Origin: Pseudomonadales bacterium
Lineage (GTDB): Bacteria > Pseudomonadota > Gammaproteobacteria > Pseudomonadales > DT-91
Reading direction: 5' to 3'
Assembly: GCA_013215025.1 (NCBI GenBank)
Contig: JABSRR010000050.1
Coordinates: 11,965-20,134, forward strand
DNA: 8,170 nt
Below, in pieces: positions 7,160 to 8,170 of the stretch. How positions within the stretch are numbered: position 1 is the stretch's first letter; each line of letters begins with the position of its first letter. The position numbers and the translations under genes were made by a program. The notes beneath the pieces were generated by a model. It was not told the DNA's origin, did no database searches, and worked only from the letters and a program-made list of their open reading frames with translations.

Positions 7160-8170
7160 TCAGGTATATTCCGGTGGATGTTGCATCGTAATCTTATGCC
7201 CCAGGCATTTCTCTAAAGCTGGCACCTCATAAGCATCCTCTTCGCCAATCAAGCTAATCGCCTGACCTGAGGCACCTGCACGCCCGGTTCGCCCAATCCG
7301 GTGAACATAGTTTTCTGGCTCTTGTGGCAAGAAAAAGTTAATCACATGCGTAATACCGTCGATATGAATGCCTCGGCCAACCACATCGGTACCAATCAAA
7401 AACTGAATTTTGCCACTTTTAAAGTCTGCTAAAGTTTTTGTGCGTTTATTTTGCGCAATCTCACCGCTTAAAATCCCTGCATTTACCCCTTTAGCTTTTA
7501 AACGATCATATAATCGCTGGGTCTGGTCTCGGCGATTAGTAAAAATAATGGTCTGGCCTAGCTCACCCTGTTGGATCATTTTGACGAGGTAATTCAGCTT
7601 GTCGCCATCTGCTACCATGTAAAATCGCTGATCTACGGTATCGGTTGCCACCGATTCAGGTTCAATTTCAAACTTACTGGCCTGATAGGTCCAGCGCTCG
7701 GCAAGATTAAGAATGTCGTAAGTAAATGTTGCCGAAAATAGCAAGGTCTGACGCTGCTCTTTGGCTGGGGTTGCACGCACAATTTGCTTTACCTGAGGAA
7801 TAAAACCCATATCCAACATGCGATCGGCTTCATCCAATACCATAATCTCAACTTGATCAAGAAACACCTGTTTTTGCATCAAAAAATCAATCAGGCGACC
7901 CGGCGTCGCGACTAAAATATCGACAAAGGTTTTATCTAACTGCTTGCGTTGTTTTTCATGAGGCTCACCACCTACTAACGCAACTGTATGCAGCTCAGTA
8001 TGCTTTGTCAGCTGTTTTGCATCTTGCTCAATCTGATGCACTAATTCTCGTGTCGGCGCCAAAACCAATACTCTTGGCTCATGCAGAAAACGCTCAGAAA
8101 CCGGGTGGGACAGAATTTGATCGATTGCAGTAATTAAAAATGCTGCGGTTTTGCCGGTTCCTGTTTGCGC
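7160..8170 (-). CDS. rhlB: DEAD-box ATP-dependent RNA helicase, RhlB type (5' end cut by window edge)
   Basis: DEAD-box helicases unwind short RNA duplexes with ATP; RhlB works with RNase E in the RNA degradosome of E. coli. The visible 336 residues begin inside motif I, AQTGTGKT (visible residues 1-8), so the Q motif and N-terminus are outside the window. The open frame runs off the edge; an apparent TTG start at 8068 is internal. Following motifs are Ia PTREL (39-43), GG (67-68), Ib TPGR (89-92), II DEAD (113-116), III SAT (146-148), V TDVVGRG (261-267) and VI HRIGRTGR (290-297). EPESVATDTVDQRFY (170-184) and GIHIDGITHVINF resemble the Pseudomonas RhlB homologue more than RhlE or DeaD. The protein stops at HPPEYT, very soon after the core, without the basic tail of E. 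coli RhlB. Assignment to DEAD-box is certain; RhlB rather than another subfamily is likely. Confidence 0.88.
   Translation of the reverse strand, partial: AQTGTGKTAAFLITAIDQILSHPVSERFLHEPRVLVLAPTRELVHQIEQDAKQLTKHTELHTVALVGGEPHEKQRKQLDKTFVDILVATPGRLIDFLMQKQVFLDQVEIMVLDEADRMLDMGFIPQVKQIVRATPAKEQRQTLLFSATFTYDILNLAERWTYQASKFEIEPESVATDTVDQRFYMVADGDKLNYLVKMIQQGELGQTIIFTNRRDQTQRLYDRLKAKGVNAGILSGEIAQNKRTKTLADFKSGKIQFLIGTDVVGRGIHIDGITHVINFFLPQEPENYVHRIGRTGRAGASGQAISLIGEEDAYEVPALEKCLGHKITMQHPPEYT

Noticed and set aside
8066..8068. TTG at 8068 as a start for the helicase
   Set aside because: The frame stays open to the window edge and encodes motif I (AQTGTGKT) upstream, so this codon is internal.
1..8170. 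Mobile elements, CRISPR arrays, tRNA or rRNA genes, defence or phage genes
   Set aside because: No repeats with regular spacing, transposase-like frames, tRNA-like cloverleaf or recognisable defence domains were seen on either strand.

Overview
The window looks like ordinary chromosomal DNA from a gammaproteobacterium. The evidence is the set of protein families (PrmB, SixA, GpsA, HtpG and a Pseudomonas-type RhlB helicase), the moderate GC content, and a heat-shock promoter of the enterobacterial sigma-32 type in front of htpG. The families and base composition would suit a marine or environmental relative of the Pseudomonas/Oceanospirillum/Cellvibrio groups, but I cannot place it more precisely from sequence alone. 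There are no insertion sequences, phage genes, CRISPR repeats or RNA genes, and base use does not change in a way that suggests transfer. I did not find an undescribed biological system here.

Layout. Positions 1-3408 hold a tight run of four genes on the minus strand. In transcription order they are gpsA (glycerol-3-phosphate dehydrogenase), sixA (phosphohistidine phosphatase), an alpha/beta hydrolase of the SERHL/MhpC type, and prmB (ribosomal protein L3 glutamine methyltransferase, cut by the left edge). Gaps between these genes are 42, 6 and 16 nt, which suggests one transcription unit. Upstream of gpsA on the same strand is htpG (3506-5416, Hsp90 chaperone). It has its own sigma-32-type promoter at 5466-5493 and its own hairpin terminator at 3451-3488, so it is probably a separate heat-shock unit.

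Divergent from htpG, on the plus strand, is an aldehyde dehydrogenase of the coniferyl aldehyde dehydrogenase class (5604-7073). It ends at a hairpin with A and T tracts on both sides (7124-7153) that can terminate transcription in both directions. From the other side the hairpin serves a convergent minus-strand DEAD-box RNA helicase of the RhlB type, cut by the right edge inside its ATP-binding motif. Its C-terminus is unusually short.

How the genes work together. The genes are housekeeping or metabolic: phospholipid precursor supply (gpsA), control of phosphotransfer (sixA), ribosome modification (prmB), protein quality control (htpG), RNA processing (RhlB) and aldehyde oxidation. Nothing in the sequence shows a shared pathway beyond co-transcription of the gpsA cluster. 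All gene-free stretches are shorter than 200 bp and are accounted for by promoters, ribosome binding sites and terminators.
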